From NCBI GenBank assembly GCA_007134165.1, contig SLLJ01000352.1, positions 1 through 13,347 on the forward strand: DNA of 13,347 bases, in the 5' to 3' direction. Made by a program: the position numbers and the translations under genes. The stretch's first letter is position 1. Every line of letters starts with the position of its first letter. The notes under the pieces are model-generated. The model did no database searches and was not told the DNA's origin. It saw only the letters and a list, made by a program, of their open reading frames with translations. The DNA is from Nitriliruptoraceae bacterium (GTDB taxonomy: Bacteria; Actinomycetota; Nitriliruptoria; Nitriliruptorales; Nitriliruptoraceae). This document shows positions 7,121 through 13,347 of this stretch, one piece after another.

Positions 7121-7858
7121 ATGTCAGCCACACACGCACCGGCAGCCAGCCGGTCCGGCCCGACCGGATCGGAGACGGCTGCGGCGCAGCGCCCGATCCG
7201 GATCGTGATCGCCGAGGACGACTACCTGGTCCGTGAGGGGGCACGGGCGGTGCTCTCCGCCCAACCCGAGCTCGAGGTCGTGGCCACGGCCGAGGGCCCC
7301 GAGCAACTGCGCGAGCAGGTTGCCGCCCACCGCCCGGACGTGGCCCTGCTCGACATCCGCATGCCGCCGACCTTCACGACCGAGGGCATCGAGCTCGCCC
7401 GCGAGATCCGCGCCGGCGAGCCCCGAGCGGGCATCGTGATCCTGTCGCAGCACGCCGACCCGGAGTACGCGCTCGAGCTGCTCAAGGACGGCTCGGAGGG
7501 GATGGCCTACCTGCTCAAGGAGCGGCTCGGGGACGCCGAGCGGCTCGTCCAGGCCGTGCGCGAGGTCCATGCCGGCGGATCGGTGCTCGACCCCCGGATC
7601 GTTCAGGCGCTGCTCGAGGCCCAGCGGCGGCGCTCGGCATCACGTCTGGCCGGGCTCACCCCGCGTGAGCTCGAGGTCCTCGCCCTGATGGCCTCCGGGC
7701 GGGGCAACGCCGCCATCGCCCGGCAGCTGTCCATCACCGACCGCTCGGTCGAGAAGCACTCCAACGCCATCTTCCGCAAGCTCGGCCTGGCCGAGGAGGT
7801 CGACCTCAACCGGCGCGTCGCCGCCGTGCTCTTCTACCTGCAGCGCACCGCCGGCTGA
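7121..7858 (+). CDS. NarL/LuxR family two-component response regulator
   Basis: A 245-residue cytoplasmic transcription regulator. After a ~23-residue disordered leader, the receiver domain (25-145) has the acidic pocket E32-D33-D34, phosphoacceptor D78 in LLDIRMPPT, switch residue S109 in VILSQ and the conserved K133 in YLLKERLGD. The C-terminal LuxR-type helix-turn-helix begins LTPRELEVLALMASG (179-193) and continues NAAIARQLSI and RSVEKHSNAIFRKLGL (208-223). Phosphorylation would drive dimerisation and DNA binding. ATG 7121 is chosen because AGGAGG (7110-7115) lies 5 bases upstream. The convergent histidine kinase is of the type that pairs with NarL regulators, so they are probably cognate. 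The last 219 bases (7640-7858) are also read on the other strand as the kinase C-terminal extension. A perfect inverted repeat upstream is a candidate autoregulatory site. Confidence 0.93.
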   Translation: MSATHAPAASRSGPTGSETAAAQRPIRIVIAEDDYLVREGARAVLSAQPELEVVATAEGPEQLREQVAAHRPDVALLDIRMPPTFTTEGIELAREIRAGEPRAGIVILSQHADPEYALELLKDGSEGMAYLLKERLGDAERLVQAVREVHAGGSVLDPRIVQALLEAQRRRSASRLAGLTPRELEVLALMASGRGNAAIARQLSITDRSVEKHSNAIFRKLGLAEEVDLNRRVAAVLFYLQRTAG

Positions 7859-9583
7859 CCCGACCGGGATCCGCACGCGCACGGTGGTCCCCTCGCCGGG
7901 TGTGCTGGCCACTTCCAGCGTCCCGCCCAGCGCGCGCACCCGGTCCTGCAGGTGCACCAGTCCGCCGGCGTGCCCGAGCCGGGACGGGTCGAATCCCTCC
8001 CCTTCGTCCCGCACGACCAGGTGCAGTGCCCCGGCGTCGAGGCGGACTTCGACCTGCACCCGTGGACTGGACGAGTGCTTGAGGGCGTTGACCACGGCTT
8101 CGCTGACCACGAAGTAGGCGTTGGCCTCCAGCTCCTCGTCCAGGCGCGGCAGCGGGTTCGGGGACACCTCGACCTCGACCGGCAGCTCCGAGCGTGCCGC
8201 CAGACTGTAGAGCCCCGCCGGCAGCCCCCGGTCGTGCAGGATCGAGGGATACAGCGCCTGCCCCGTGGACCGCAGGTCGTTGAGCACGTCGTCGATCGCG
8301 GTGGCCAGCGGCACGGTGAGCTCGCGAGCGCGGTGAGGCTCGGCCTCGACCTGGGCCCGGACCGCTCCGAGCTGGATGCGCAGCAGCACGAGCCGCTGCT
8401 GGATGCCGTCGTGCAGGTCGCGGGCGATGCGCTGCCGCTCCCGGTCGCGGGCACGCAGGGTCCGGCGGGCTGCCTCCTGCAGGGCCTGGGTCTGCCGACG
8501 GATCACCTGCAGCTGGGCTGCCAATGCCTGGCGCATCCGCTCCAGCGCCGCCGCCAGCGCCCCGAGTTCGTCGGAGCGCTGCACGTGGAAGCCCCGTTCG
8601 AGGTCACCCGCCGCGATCGCGGTGGCGGTGTCGGCCAGCGAGCGCACCGGAGCGATCATCACCTGCGCGAGCGCAACCGCGAGCAACGCCGCCACCGCCA
8701 GCAGCACCGCCACCGCGATCCGACGTACCTGCGCCAGCAGCGGTTCGATCGCCGTCGCCGGGCTCGGCTCGATCAGTCCGATGACCGCCGGGGTGTCCCA
8801 CCGACGTGCCGCGCCCAGCGACACGTAGCGGGCCACCCGCCCATCTTCGACGATCTGGGGCTGGCCGGAACGGGTGGGGTCGCCCGCCGGGATCCTCCCA
8901 CCGGCCGGCACCCGATCGGAGTGCCCGACCACCTGCCCGTCGACCACGATCTCAACCATCTCGACGCCGGTCAGCCGGGCGAAGTCACGGGCCTGGTCAT
9001 CATCGAGGGCGTAGCCGACCACCAGCAGCCGCGGCGCCCGGTCGACCCGCCGCACCGGGGTGGTGTAGATCAGGCCGTACCCCGACCCGCGCAGCGGTAC
9101 GACCCGCTGCGAGCCCCGGACCCCGAGCCCGGCCTCGCCGAGGTCGAGCGGACCGGGATCGTCGATCGACTCGCGGGCGACCAGACCGGTCACGACCTGC
9201 CCCGTGGTGACGTCGACCACGCTGCCGATGCGCAGGGCGGGATCGACCGTCTGCACGACCGACAGGATCTCGCGCAGTCCGCGGTCCGGATCGTGCGCGG
9301 CGCCGTCCCGCACCTCGAGGACCAGGCGCTGCTGGGTGACGGTCTCGACCAGCTGCCGGACGCGCAGGCTCTCCCGCAGCAGCGCGAGCTCGAGCACCCT
9401 GCTGCGCTCCTGCGCCAGGTCGGCGGAGTGCCCTCGCAATGCCTCGCTGATCAGCCGACCCTCGAATCCGGCGGTGACGAGCCCGGCGATGGCCAGCACC
9501 GCGACGATGCCTCCGACCATGCGAAGCGCCAGCCCCGGGCCGGGCCGACGACGCGCGCCCTTCGGTTCCCGGCCACCCATCAT
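7640..9583 (-). CDS. NarL-type sensor histidine kinase with C-terminal run-on antisense to the regulator gene
   Basis: The 647-codon frame encodes a membrane sensor. It has a basic N-terminus, TM1 at about 21-40, an extracytoplasmic sensing domain of ~245 residues (perhaps Cache-like, uncertain), TM2 at about 288-310 and HAMP at about 310-360. A short coiled coil and a HisKA_3 dimerisation helix follow, with phospho-acceptor H391 in RIARDLHDGIQQR (385-397). The HATPase domain has the N box SEAVVNALKHS (494-504), VRDEGEGFD (524-532) and GGLVHLQDRV (540-549). The ATPase domain ends at RIPV (571-574), but no stop follows. The frame continues 73 residues to TGA at 7640, entirely antisense to the regulator's DNA-binding region and without recognisable domain. 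The start ATG overlaps the TGA of the solute-binding protein gene (ATGA), which implies translational coupling, since no strong ribosome binding site is seen. It should phosphorylate the neighbouring regulator. Confidence 0.9.
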   Translation of the reverse strand: MMGGREPKGARRRPGPGLALRMVGGIVAVLAIAGLVTAGFEGRLISEALRGHSADLAQERSRVLELALLRESLRVRQLVETVTQQRLVLEVRDGAAHDPDRGLREILSVVQTVDPALRIGSVVDVTTGQVVTGLVARESIDDPGPLDLGEAGLGVRGSQRVVPLRGSGYGLIYTTPVRRVDRAPRLLVVGYALDDDQARDFARLTGVEMVEIVVDGQVVGHSDRVPAGGRIPAGDPTRSGQPQIVEDGRVARYVSLGAARRWDTPAVIGLIEPSPATAIEPLLAQVRRIAVAVLLAVAALLAVALAQVMIAPVRSLADTATAIAAGDLERGFHVQRSDELGALAAALERMRQALAAQLQVIRRQTQALQEAARRTLRARDRERQRIARDLHDGIQQRLVLLRIQLGAVRAQVEAEPHRARELTVPLATAIDDVLNDLRSTGQALYPSILHDRGLPAGLYSLAARSELPVEVEVSPNPLPRLDEELEANAYFVVSEAVVNALKHSSSPRVQVEVRLDAGALHLVVRDEGEGFDPSRLGHAGGLVHLQDRVRALGGTLEVASTPGEGTTVRVRIPVGSAGGALQVEEHGGDAPVEVDLLGQAELAEDGVGVLLDRAVGDGQLPGDGGVAPPGGHQGEDLELTRGEPGQT

Positions 9584-10887
9584 CCGTCCGAGCCGGCTGC
9601 GGATCCCGCCGTCGCAGTGCGCTGCACCGAGGCCAGCGCCTCGGCCGCCGGCGATCGACCGCTGATGACGTCCGCGAGCCCTTCGGTGAAGGCGGCCTGT
9701 GCGTGCGGGTAGGCGATCAGTGGCATCACCCGGGCGTGGTCGAGCTCGGCGACCACCGCCGCGAGGAGCCGATCCTGACCGAAGCGCGCGTCGTCGAGCA
9801 GCTCGCGACGGGCGGGCAGCCGCCCCTCCTCGCTGGCCAGGCGCAACGCCACCTCGTCCCGCGTCAGACGGAGGGCGAGGTCGAAGGCCAGCTCCCGGTT
9901 CGGCGTGCCAACGGGCAGGAACAGGCTGGATCCGCCCAGTACCGTGCGCGGTCGGGCCGGGTCGGCCTGGGGCAGCCGCACGACCCCGACCTGCTCCACC
10001 GACACGGCCGCGGCCCGGTCACGGAAGGTCAGGTCCCAGCTACCGGTCGCGTGCATCGCGACCTCGCCCTGGGCGAACATCCCGATGGCGTCGGGCGCGA
10101 GCGACATCGCGAAGGGCCGTGGCGCGAGCTCCCGGTCGACGAGGTCGCGCAGCAGCTCGAGAGCGGCGACCACGCCCGGGTCCTCGAACGTGAAGCCCGG
10201 GGGATCGGAGCCGGTCTCGAGCAGATCACCGCCGTGTGCCTGGATCCACCCGTAGGCCGCCCAGGTGCTGGCCGAGACCGTCAGCGCGTACTCCACGACC
10301 CCGGCATCGACAACGCCGGCGGCGACCTCACGGAATCGGCCTGGGGTCGACAGGTCGTCGAGGTCGAATCCCGCCGCACGCAGCACCTCGAGGTTGACCA
10401 GCAGCACCAGGGCGTTGGTGTCCAGCGGGACCCCGTAGCGGCGTCCATCCCAGGTCACGCTCTCCAGCGCGCCCGGCAGGTAGGCAGCCGGCTGGAGTCC
10501 GGCGGCCTGCCAGAGGTCGTCGACCGGCTCGGCGAGGCCGGCCGCCGCCGCCGCGAAGGCGTGCCATTGGGCCAGGTCGTGGGGCCGTCCGAGGTCCTGG
10601 TCGGCGGCAACACGGTCGGCGATCTGGGAGAAGGGCACGCCTTCGAGGTCGACCACGACCTGTTGGTCGGCATCGCGCTCGAACTCCTGGATCACCTCGC
10701 GGACCACCGGCGCGCTGGCCCAGTCGTCGGCAAGCACGACCCGCATCGTGATCGGTTCGTCGAGATCGGCGGACGCCAGACACCCCGTCAGCGCAACCGC
10801 CACCACGGCCGCCAGGACGATGGCTGCGAGCCGTTGTCCGCCCACGACCGCACCTCGTCTCGTCCGTCGCGCCGCAAAGCGTGGCAC
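9580..10887 (-). CDS. extracellular solute-binding lipoprotein (family 1, sugar-type), probable receptor for the kinase
   Basis: The 435-residue frame encodes a secreted binding protein of the ABC sugar-receptor type. It has an Arg-rich n-region, a hydrophobic segment (20-33) and a lipobox LTGC with lipidated C36. The mature part starts ITMRVVLADDWASAPVVREV (46-65) and has the usual two-lobe features, including VTWDGRRYGVPLDTNALVLL near 145-163 and a GEVAMHATGSWD block. GTG 10887 is the longest start. GTG 10845 (residue 15) has a better GAGG box 7-8 bases upstream and would give 421 residues with the signal peptide intact. No permease or ATPase gene is present. Instead the stop overlaps the histidine kinase start (ATGA). 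The context therefore suggests a ligand receptor that presents its substrate to the kinase sensor domain rather than a transport component. The ligand is unknown; sugar is only the family default. Confidence 0.85.
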   Translation of the reverse strand: MPRFAARRTRRGAVVGGQRLAAIVLAAVVAVALTGCLASADLDEPITMRVVLADDWASAPVVREVIQEFERDADQQVVVDLEGVPFSQIADRVAADQDLGRPHDLAQWHAFAAAAAGLAEPVDDLWQAAGLQPAAYLPGALESVTWDGRRYGVPLDTNALVLLVNLEVLRAAGFDLDDLSTPGRFREVAAGVVDAGVVEYALTVSASTWAAYGWIQAHGGDLLETGSDPPGFTFEDPGVVAALELLRDLVDRELAPRPFAMSLAPDAIGMFAQGEVAMHATGSWDLTFRDRAAAVSVEQVGVVRLPQADPARPRTVLGGSSLFLPVGTPNRELAFDLALRLTRDEVALRLASEEGRLPARRELLDDARFGQDRLLAAVVAELDHARVMPLIAYPHAQAAFTEGLADVISGRSPAAEALASVQRTATAGSAAGSDG

Positions 10888-10910
10888 AGCCCCGAACCCG
10901 AGTCCAACGT

Positions 10911-10922
10911 CGGCAGGTGCCG
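10911..10922. repeat. short dyad upstream of the solute-binding protein gene
   Basis: CGGCA-GG-TGCCG lies in the 54 bases between the oxidoreductase stop and the solute-binding protein start, centred about 30 bases before GTG 10887. It could be an operator half-site pair or chance. The rest of the gap shows no terminator, so read-through from the oxidoreductase gene is plausible. Confidence 0.2.
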
Positions 10923-10941
10923 CGCAGCCCGCGACACGCCC

Positions 10942-12459
10942 TCAGCCGGCCGTGATCGGTAGGCGGTGGTAGCCCTCGGCCCCATCGGGTGCGGGGCTTC
11001 GTGGACCCTCTGGCTGCAGGTCACCGGCGCCGTCGACCGCACGCACCGTGAGCACGTGAGGCCCAGCCGAGAGCGTCACCGGATGCCACCAGGGCACCCA
11101 GGTCGCGTCGCCCAGCGGGGCCGCGAGCTCAGCCGGCTGCCACGGACCGTCGTCCACCTGCACCTCGACGCCCGCGATGCCCCGGGTGGGCGCCCAGGCG
11201 ACGCCGGCGACCAGCACCTCGCCAGCGGGAACCTGTTCGCCCCGCCGGGGGACGTCGATGCGTGAGGCGGTCTTGATCGGGCCAAGCTTGGACCAGCCAC
11301 GGGGCACCCAATAGCCGTCGAATGCCTCCCAGGTCGTGACCTCGATCTCGGCCAGCCACTTGGTCGCCGACACGTAGCCGAACAACCCCGGCACGACCAG
11401 ACGGGCGGGGAACCCGTGCCGGGCCGGCAGAGCCTCGCCGTTCATCCCCACCGCCACCAGCGCGTCGCGACCATCGTCGAGCACTGCGCTCGGGAACCCG
11501 GCCGTGAATCCGTCGACCGAGCGACCGACCAACTGACTGGCCTCGGGTCGCAGTCCGGCCTCGGCCAGCAGCTCGTCGAGCCGGACCCCCAGCCACCGCG
11601 CCGTGCCGATCAGCTCGCCCCCGACCTCGTTGGACACGCAGGCCAGGGTGACGTCGGCCTCCACGAGCCGGCGCGAGAGCAGGTCGTCGTAGTCCAGCCG
11701 CAGCTCCCGCTCGACCAGCCCGTGGATCCGCAGCTGCCAGGTCGCCGGGTCCGGTTGGGGCACCCGCAGGGCGGTGTCGATCCGGAAGAACGCGTCGTTG
11801 GGCGTCAGCAGCGGCACCGACCCCGTCACCGGCGAGCGGTTGGCGGCGCTCACGGCCGGGCGCCGGCGCGCCGGGGCGGGCAGGGCGATGCCGGCAGGGT
11901 CCACCATCGGGCCGCGGCCAACCGTCAGCCACCGACCGGCAACCAGCAGCCCGAACGCCACTCCACCCACCCCGGTGGCGGCCCGAAGCACGGCACGACG
12001 CGCCACCGGCGGGTCGCGGGGGTCCGCAGCAACCTCAGCAGCGTCGGGCGTCGGCGCCAGCCGCCGTGCGAGCCACCCGAGGGCCAGCAGCCCGGCACCG
12101 ACCCCCGCTGCCAGCGTGACGAGTACCGGGAGGGCACCTGCGCCGGGCTGCGCGAGCATGGCCGCGGCCCCGATGCCCGCCGCAGCGACGAAGGCGAGCG
12201 GCGCGGCACGGGGCGAAACCGCCGCGCTCAGCGCCCCGATCGCCAGCGCCACCAGCAGCGTGCCGGCAAGCAACACCGCCCGATTGGCGGTCCCGAACCA
12301 GGCGATCGCCCCGGTGACCACCGGGCCGGGCACGGCGGGGATGACCACCTGCCCGACCGCGTCCAACGGCGAGGGAACCGAGCGCCAGACCCCAGCGAGC
12401 AACTCCACGACCCCGAGCGCCAGCGCCACGCCCAGCATCCCGGGCAGCATCCGCCGCAT
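10942..12459 (-). CDS. membrane-anchored molybdopterin-dependent oxidoreductase, sulfite-oxidase type
   Basis: This 505-residue protein joins a membrane domain to an exported sulfite-oxidase-like catalytic unit. Hydrophobic helices lie at about 5-24, 46-56, 61-80, 86-104, 110-131 and 160-177. RRAVLRA (154-160) just before the last helix resembles a twin-arginine signal. The molybdopterin domain follows: WQLRIHGLVERELRLDYDDL (241-260), then VTLACVSNEVGGE (270-282) with C274 as the probable molybdenum ligand, RWLGVRLDELL (288-298), GFTAGFP (317-323) and PARLVVPGLFGYVSATKWL (351-369). The C-terminal 110 residues, with VAGVAWAPTRGIAGVEVQVDDGPW (417-440), fit the Mo-co dimerisation Ig-like domain. 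ATG 12459 is set by AGGAGG 5 bases upstream (12465-12470). The open frame extends further to 13107, but that part is antisense to the GNAT gene and is rejected. The substrate is unknown (sulfite or another oxyanion, sulfoxide or organic compound). It is possibly co-transcribed with the downstream receptor and kinase genes. Confidence 0.9.
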   Translation of the reverse strand: MRRMLPGMLGVALALGVVELLAGVWRSVPSPLDAVGQVVIPAVPGPVVTGAIAWFGTANRAVLLAGTLLVALAIGALSAAVSPRAAPLAFVAAAGIGAAAMLAQPGAGALPVLVTLAAGVGAGLLALGWLARRLAPTPDAAEVAADPRDPPVARRAVLRAATGVGGVAFGLLVAGRWLTVGRGPMVDPAGIALPAPARRRPAVSAANRSPVTGSVPLLTPNDAFFRIDTALRVPQPDPATWQLRIHGLVERELRLDYDDLLSRRLVEADVTLACVSNEVGGELIGTARWLGVRLDELLAEAGLRPEASQLVGRSVDGFTAGFPSAVLDDGRDALVAVGMNGEALPARHGFPARLVVPGLFGYVSATKWLAEIEVTTWEAFDGYWVPRGWSKLGPIKTASRIDVPRRGEQVPAGEVLVAGVAWAPTRGIAGVEVQVDDGPWQPAELAAPLGDATWVPWWHPVTLSAGPHVLTVRAVDGAGDLQPEGPRSPAPDGAEGYHRLPITAG

Positions 12460-12519
12460 GGTTGCCTCCTCGGGCAGGTCGTCGGGGAGGGTTCGGGGCC
12501 GATCGGCCCGGGTCCTGCA

Positions 12520-12538
12520 CCACCGCGGTGGGTAGTCT
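12520..12538 (+). promoter_or_regulatory. 12-bp palindrome with adjoining -10-like box in the oxidoreductase/GNAT divergent gap
   Basis: CCACCGCGGTGG (12520-12531) is a perfect palindrome. TAGTCT (12533-12538, TANNNT pattern) follows one base later, 65 bases before the GNAT start. A factor bound here could block that promoter. The gap between the two start codons is only 144 bases, so the site could control both genes. No -35 box is evident. Confidence 0.35.
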
Positions 12539-12603
12539 GCCCGGTGGGAGCCGACAGCATCCGCCCGCCGCCGTCGGCGGCCACCCAGCCTGAGGACGAC
12601 ACC

Positions 12604-13347
12604 GTGGTCGACTCCCCCGATCCGTTCGAGCCCCTCGACGACGAGTGGCATCGCCGCGTCAGGCTGCGCGACGGCACCCGGGTCCTGATCCGTCAGATCC
12701 GACCCTCCGACCGTCAGCGGCTCCAGGACGGCATGGCCCGGCTCTCGCCGGCCACGCGCTACCTGCGCTTCCACGCCGATGTGCGCGAGCTGTCCGAGCA
12801 GCAGCTGGACTACCTCACCCAGGTCGACCACCACGACCACGAGGCCCTGGTGGCCATCGACCTGGACCGCCCGGAGGATCCCGGCGTCGGGGTGGCCCGG
12901 TACATCCGGGAAGCCTACGAGCCGGAGGTCGCCGAGGCCGCCATCACCATCGTGGACGACTACCAGGGTCAGGGGGCCGGCACGATCCTGCTCGGCGCCC
13001 TGGCCGCCCGGGCCCGCGACAACGGCGTGCGGCTGTTCCGCAACTACGTGCTCGAGGGCAACCACGGCATGCTCGAGGTGTTCGACCACCTCGGCGCCGA
13101 GCGCCACTGGCAGGAGGCGTCGCGGCTGTGGTGTGTGGACCTGCGGGTGCCCGAACGCGAGGAGGACCTGCCCAACTCACCGGCCGGGCGCGCGTTCCTC
13201 AACGCCGCCCGGCAGGACCAGGCGCGCAGTGGCCGGCTGGTCAGCCTGTTCCCGCCGATCTGGGACCTCATCTCGCGCCGTCGGGAGCGCGACGGCTACG
13301 GCGAAGACCCTGGCGGCGAAGACCCTGGCGGCGAAGACCCTGGCGGC
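12604..13347 (+). CDS. GNAT family N-acetyltransferase with C-terminal GEDPG repeats (3' end cut by window)
   Basis: 248 codons are read from GTG 12604 with no stop before the window edge. The GNAT core begins RVRLRDGTRVLIRQIRPSDR (18-37), followed by MARLSPATRYLRF (44-56). Motif A, the acetyl-CoA pyrophosphate loop, is DDYQGQGAGTILLGALAARA (119-138) with Q121-x-x-G-x-G126. The closing strand NYVLEGNHGMLEVFDHLG is typical of actinobacterial single-domain GNATs that resemble the acetyltransferase domain of protein lysine acetylases; the substrate is unknown. GAGGA at 12592-12596, 7 bases upstream, supports this start; another in-frame GTG lies at 12544. After residue ~230 (SRRRERDGY) the protein passes into perfect GEDPG repeats that continue off the edge. 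No cyclic-nucleotide-binding domain is visible. The true length is unknown. Confidence 0.88.
   Translation, partial: MVDSPDPFEPLDDEWHRRVRLRDGTRVLIRQIRPSDRQRLQDGMARLSPATRYLRFHADVRELSEQQLDYLTQVDHHDHEALVAIDLDRPEDPGVGVARYIREAYEPEVAEAAITIVDDYQGQGAGTILLGALAARARDNGVRLFRNYVLEGNHGMLEVFDHLGAERHWQEASRLWCVDLRVPEREEDLPNSPAGRAFLNAARQDQARSGRLVSLFPPIWDLISRRRERDGYGEDPGGEDPGGEDPGG
13300..13347 (+). repeat. 15-bp tandem repeat, at least 3.2 copies, in frame
   Basis: The unit GGCGAAGACCCTGGC occurs three times without mismatch (13300-13314, 13315-13329, 13330-13344), plus GGC of a fourth copy at the window end. It is codon-aligned with the GNAT gene and encodes GEDPG. Perfect identity at the DNA level, including synonymous positions, indicates recent expansion by slippage or an assembly limit. 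The full copy number cannot be seen. Confidence 0.9.

Noticed and set aside
7952..9712. 586-codon plus-strand open frame
   Set aside because: It is a shadow of the histidine kinase on the opposite strand. It is rich in H/R/P/G with no domain, typical of antisense frames in GC-rich DNA.
9580..10887. Solute-binding protein as part of an ordinary ABC importer
   Set aside because: No permease or ATPase genes flank it. Its immediate coupling is with a histidine kinase, so a receptor role is favoured, though a transporter encoded elsewhere cannot be excluded.
9703..10962. 419-codon plus-strand open frame
   Set aside because: Antisense to the solute-binding lipoprotein, which has a signal peptide, lipobox and family motifs.
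12460..13107. Upstream extension of the molybdenum oxidoreductase frame (216 codons)
   Set aside because: It lies antisense to the GNAT gene and lacks domains. The AGGAGG site and membrane-protein N-terminus fix the start at 12459.
13300..13347. CRISPR-like array at the right edge
   Set aside because: The units are directly tandem with no spacers and are in frame with a protein gene, so it is a coding minisatellite.

Overview
The window is uniformly GC-rich, with G/C-heavy third codon positions, frequent GTG starts, GGAGG-type ribosome binding sites and TANNNT -10-like boxes without clear -35 boxes. Together with the gene families present, this points to a free-living aerobic actinobacterium (Actinomycetota). 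The order cannot be fixed from the sequence. I found ten protein genes and no RNA genes, insertion sequences or CRISPR. Two genes run off the edges: the amidotransferase at the left and the GNAT protein at the right. No gene-free stretch exceeds 300 bases.

Left part (1-3949): a glutamine-dependent amidotransferase of the N-acetylglutaminylglutamine amide (NAGGN, an osmolyte dipeptide) type reads leftward off the edge. Divergent from it are a PhzF-family epimerase/isomerase gene and glpD (FAD-dependent glycerol-3-phosphate dehydrogenase).

Middle part (3968-6847): an acetamidase/formamidase family gene converges on glpD with 18 bases between them. A SURF1-family cytochrome oxidase assembly gene diverges from the amidase. 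A cyclopropane-fatty-acid-synthase-like SAM methyltransferase gene overlaps the SURF1 gene tail to tail by 32 bases. A 273-base divergent regulatory region (6848-7120) follows and contains a perfect 9+9 inverted repeat.

Right part (7121-13347): this is the most interesting segment. A NarL/LuxR response regulator faces a membrane histidine kinase. The kinase reading frame has no stop at the end of its ATPase domain and runs antisense for 219 bases through the regulator's DNA-binding domain. The kinase start codon overlaps (ATGA) the stop of an upstream lipoprotein solute-binding protein that has no transporter permease or ATPase nearby. This looks like a three-component sensor: lipoprotein receptor, kinase and regulator. 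Upstream on the same strand is a membrane-anchored, sulfite-oxidase-like molybdopterin oxidoreductase with an internal twin-arginine motif. Divergent from it is a GNAT acetyltransferase whose C-terminus runs into an in-frame 15-base tandem repeat (GEDPG) at the window edge.

The gene order is compact: three convergent pairs have an 18-base gap, a 32-base overlap and a 219-base overlap. The metabolic genes look like an ordinary chromosomal mix (osmoprotection, glycerol use, lipid modification, respiration). The receptor-kinase-regulator cluster and the overlapping sensor genes are the best candidates for new biology.
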